From Bartonella birtlesii IBS 325 (lineage in GTDB: Bacteria > Pseudomonadota > Alphaproteobacteria > Rhizobiales > Rhizobiaceae), in the NCBI RefSeq assembly GCF_000273375.1, contig NZ_CM001557.1, forward strand, positions 512,322-576,321: a stretch of DNA of 64,000 nt, read 5' to 3'. Shown in pieces: positions 61,242 to 64,000 of this stretch. The translations under genes and the position numbers were made by a program. How positions within the stretch are numbered: the stretch's first letter is position 1; every line of letters begins with the position of its first letter. The notes under the pieces were generated by a model. That model saw nothing but the letters and a program-made list of their open reading frames with translations. It made no database searches and was not told where the DNA came from.

Positions 61242-61326
61242 AACCCTTTTTCTTTCAGTCTTGTGGAATCTAAAATTACTGTACACCAACACGATCAATA
61301 TAGGGAATACAGGGACGATAACAACT

Positions 61327-64000
61327 CTATGGTTTTGGGCAAGAATAAAAAATCCGTTTCATTTTTCTATTTTTAAGATTTAACAATACGTATGATTTCA
61401 TATTTTCCCGTTTTTTTAACTTTATTCCTGTGTGAACCTTGGCATATTTTTTACCATTAATACTGAGCGTATTTTCAGATCCCCATTTCACTTTAATGGT
61501 ATAAACAGCATCATGAAACTTCATTTTTGCTTCGTATTCTGGCCATAAGGAAGGCAAATTTGGACGTAAAAATAATTGATTAGCTTGACGATTAATTCCA
61601 AGAATGTTTTGGGTTGCGGCACGGTAGAACCAGCCTGCTGAACCTGTATACCATGTCCAACCACCTTGTCCACAACGTGGTTGGGTAGCGTAAATATCTG
61701 CGGACATAACATAAGGTTCAACACGATAAGTTTCAGGATTTTGCCCATGGGTAATGGGATTGATCATAGAAAACAAACTATAGGCTTTGTCCCTTTCACC
61801 CATTTCAGCAAGCGCTAAGATGCTCCAAATAGCACCGTGCGTGTATTGACCACCATTTTCTCGTATTCCAGGAGGATAGCCTTTAATATAACCAGGTTCG
61901 AGAATAGTTTTATCAAAAGGTGGCCAGAATAGACGTATAAGTCCGCCATCTTCATCACACAGATGTTCAAGCATGGATGCCATTGCTTGTTTTTGACGCT
62001 CAAGAGATGCCATTTGAGAAATGACAGCCCAAGATTGAGCAATAGTATCAATTTGGCATTCATCATTTATTTTAGAGCCGAGAGGGGTTCCATCATCAAA
62101 ATACCCTCGTCGATACCAAGCACCATCCCAACAGTGGTCTTCTAGAGCATTCGTCAAACGTTTAAGATGTGCACTCCATGCTTGCATATGGCTGTTATCG
62201 CCACGGCTTTGAGCAAGGGGGATGAATGCTTTTAGCGTGGTTCCAAGAAACCACCCTAACCAAGTGCTTTCGCCTTTCCCTTCAATACCTACCAAATTCA
62301 TGCCATCATTCCAATCACCACCAAGAATAAGTGGAAGTCCGTGTTGTCCACAGCGCTTTATGGCAAGGTCTAAAGCTAAAGCACAATGTTCATAAATCGT
62401 AGCAATTTTTGAAGATTGTGTGGGTTGAAAATAAGCATCGTGTTGTCCATTGTTGAGAGTAGCTCCTTCAATGAAAGCTATTGGAGTATCGAGAAATGCG
62501 TAGTCGCCAGTCGTGTTGACATAAAGAGCTGTTCCATAAGCAAGCCAGACGATATCATCAGAAATATGTGTGCGAACACCAGCATTGGTATGAGGGAGCC
62601 ACCAGTGCTGTACATCACCTTCAGGAAATTGATGCGCTACAGCATTTAACAATTGCTCACGCGCCAATTTCGGTTCTAGCAATAACAAAGATAAGCTGTC
62701 TTGCAATTGGTCGCGAAAACCAAATGCACCACTCGCTTGATAAAAAGCTGCGCGCGCCATCATGCGACAAGCATAGACTTGATAAGGAAGCCAATGATTG
62801 ACCATAATATCAAAAGAGGGATCAGGTGTTTTTACTTGGAGGGGGGAAACGAAATGACTCCATTGTTGTTTTTGTTGTGTGAGAAGAATTTCAAAATCAC
62901 TTGCACGTACTTGGTCTAATAATTTTTCAGCCTCTTGTATATTTTCAGCACTACCAAGATAGAAAACGATTTCTTGTGTTTGTCCTGGGAGAAGATCAAT
63001 ATCATAGGCTAATGCTGAACAAGGATCACATCCTGTTTCAACCGTATTTGAAAGGGCGCCGGCTTTACGGATTGCGTGAGGATGTGTAACTGTTCCGGTT
63101 GGCCCAATAAACTCAGTGCGATTGGTGGTGGTGCTAGATGGTATTTGGGATGCGGATAAAAATGCTACGTGTTGAGATTTTTCGATATGATAGGGATTTT
63201 TAATAAAATGTGCACCACGTTTGGGATCATAAGAGGCAAGTATAAAAGGTGCATATTTTGTACGAATGTTTCCTAACACCCATTCAACATAATTGTAAAG
63301 ACGTAAGTATCGCGGTGTTTTTCCGTCATTTTTAAGGATGAGACGTGAAAGGCGAATTGATTTTTCTCTATCGAGCGTATGGGTAAGTTCTAATGTGATC
63401 TCTGAATGAGTAGATTTAAAGGTTGAGAATCCAAAACCATGGCAAGCTTCATAGATAACATTTTCATCACATTCAACGGCAGAAACAGGCGAAAAACGTT
63501 TTAAAGATAAGCGATCTACTAGGTAAAGTGCTTCCCCTGGACGGTTAGAAATGGGATCATTACTCCAAGGGGTTAATTGATAATCGCGGCTATTGTTTGC
63601 CCAAGTAAAAAGTGCACCTTCAGCAGAAACATGGAAACCAAAATTATGATTAGCAATGACGTTAATCCATGGATGTGGTGTGGTGGTGTGTCCATGAAGA
63701 CGTGTCACATAATAGTTATGCTGGTTAAACCCACCATAACCATTCCAATATTCTAGGCCTTGTCCATCAACAGGAAGAATAGAATCTTTTTGATGACTGA
63801 TAAGACCAATGGAAGCAAAAAGACTTTGTTTCGTTTGTGTCGTAACTTGTCTTCTCTCGTTGCACTTTTTGTAGTTTAATTGATAATGAGATTCTTGATG
63901 ACTATTGATTGCGAGATCAAAATCACTCTCATCAAGTCGTTTGAGCTGTTCAAACAAAGAGCCATTTTGGGCATCAAGAATGATGCGTGCTGATGCAAGA
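61327..64000 (-). CDS. ndvB: cyclic beta-1,2-glucan synthase, C-terminal part (gene runs off the window)
   Basis: This is the C-terminal part of an NdvB/Cgs-type cyclic beta-1,2-glucan synthase. These are proteins of over 2,500 residues that make periplasmic cyclic glucans and whose C-terminal region holds glycosyl-hydrolase-94-like glucan phosphorylase domains which trim chain length. Visible features include [20 protein letters not shown], the [20 protein letters not shown] strand, [11 protein letters not shown], the [19 protein letters not shown] segment, [20 protein letters not shown] with the catalytic Asp, and [17 protein letters not shown]. The frame has no stop up to base 64000; the first start-like codon inside the window (TTG at 63957) is internal. 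The chain ends in a basic tail. pncB follows 86 bp downstream. Confidence 0.92.
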   Translation of the reverse strand, partial: LASARIILDAQNGSLFEQLKRLDESDFDLAINSHQESHYQLNYKKCNERRQVTTQTKQSLFASIGLISHQKDSILPVDGQGLEYWNGYGGFNQHNYYVTRLHGHTTTPHPWINVIANHNFGFHVSAEGALFTWANNSRDYQLTPWSNDPISNRPGEALYLVDRLSLKRFSPVSAVECDENVIYEACHGFGFSTFKSTHSEITLELTHTLDREKSIRLSRLILKNDGKTPRYLRLYNYVEWVLGNIRTKYAPFILASYDPKRGAHFIKNPYHIEKSQHVAFLSASQIPSSTTTNRTEFIGPTGTVTHPHAIRKAGALSNTVETGCDPCSALAYDIDLLPGQTQEIVFYLGSAENIQEAEKLLDQVRASDFEILLTQQKQQWSHFVSPLQVKTPDPSFDIMVNHWLPYQVYACRMMARAAFYQASGAFGFRDQLQDSLSLLLLEPKLAREQLLNAVAHQFPEGDVQHWWLPHTNAGVRTHISDDIVWLAYGTALYVNTTGDYAFLDTPIAFIEGATLNNGQHDAYFQPTQSSKIATIYEHCALALDLAIKRCGQHGLPLILGGDWNDGMNLVGIEGKGESTWLGWFLGTTLKAFIPLAQSRGDNSHMQAWSAHLKRLTNALEDHCWDGAWYRRGYFDDGTPLGSKINDECQIDTIAQSWAVISQMASLERQKQAMASMLEHLCDEDGGLIRLFWPPFDKTILEPGYIKGYPPGIRENGGQYTHGAIWSILALAEMGERDKAYSLFSMINPITHGQNPETYRVEPYVMSADIYATQPRCGQGGWTWYTGSAGWFYRAATQNILGINRQANQLFLRPNLPSLWPEYEAKMKFHDAVYTIKVKWGSENTLSINGKKYAKVHTGIKLKKRENMKSYVLLNLKNRKMKRIFYSCPKP

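Overview
The window is an AT-rich chromosomal segment of an alphaproteobacterium of the order Hyphomicrobiales (Rhizobiales), most probably a Bartonella species. Supporting signs are a ChvG/ChvI pair (BatS/BatR in Bartonella) next to a kinase-only HprK, an EIIA-Man and an HPr protein; the tail of a cyclic beta-1,2-glucan synthase; an Hsp20-DUF1150 pair; and a SitABCD metal importer. Low GC, long AT-rich gaps and broken-up versions of gene orders known from rhizobia fit the reduced Bartonella genome. The species cannot be named from what is visible.

Layout. 1-126 is a 7-bp tandem array at the window edge. 164-6549 (minus) carries gyrB, ubiE, ubiB and coaBC, the last with an extra N-terminal ribbon-helix-helix-like domain. 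7130-9559 holds an orphan solute-binding protein and comM. 10030-16574 is the tamA-tamB outer-membrane assembly pair. 17327-24899 has an MsbA-type exporter, infC (with an ATT start), an alpha/beta hydrolase, a YgjP-type metalloprotease, dapE, hemW and rdgB. 25214-27714 has hrcA-grpE and thpR. 28352-32230 (minus) is chvI-chvG-hprK-EIIA-ptsH. 32605-37732 has a BON-LysM protein, a PCuAC copper chaperone, dnaK and dnaJ. 38593-48769 has argB, a DMT transporter, lepA, dapD, a LOG-family protein, def-fmt-truA, rmuC and a lytic-transglycosylase-like lipoprotein. 49056-55052 has hsp20-DUF1150, nth, rpmI-rplT and pheS-pheT. 55356-58856 is sitABCD. The rest is a YbaN-like protein, pncB and the 3' part of the glucan synthase gene, which runs off the right edge.

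How the genes work together. Protein quality control is well represented: dnaK, dnaJ, grpE, hrcA and hsp20. RpoH-like promoter matches precede dnaK and, less perfectly, hrcA-grpE. Envelope functions include TamAB, the MsbA-like exporter, cyclic glucan synthesis and the ChvG/ChvI sensor pair coupled to a PTS-type phosphorelay without sugar permeases. Translation functions include infC, rpmI, rplT, pheST, lepA, def, fmt and truA. Lysine/peptidoglycan precursor synthesis (dapD, dapE), arginine (argB), CoA, ubiquinone and NAD salvage supply housekeeping metabolism.

I saw no tRNA, rRNA, CRISPR array, insertion sequence or prophage. No clearly new multi-gene system is visible. The points most worth a second look are the CoaBC fusion, the tamA 5' end (a 1-base change in a T7 tract would join a good start and signal peptide to the gene), the heptamer array, and several regulatory palindromes and promoters.
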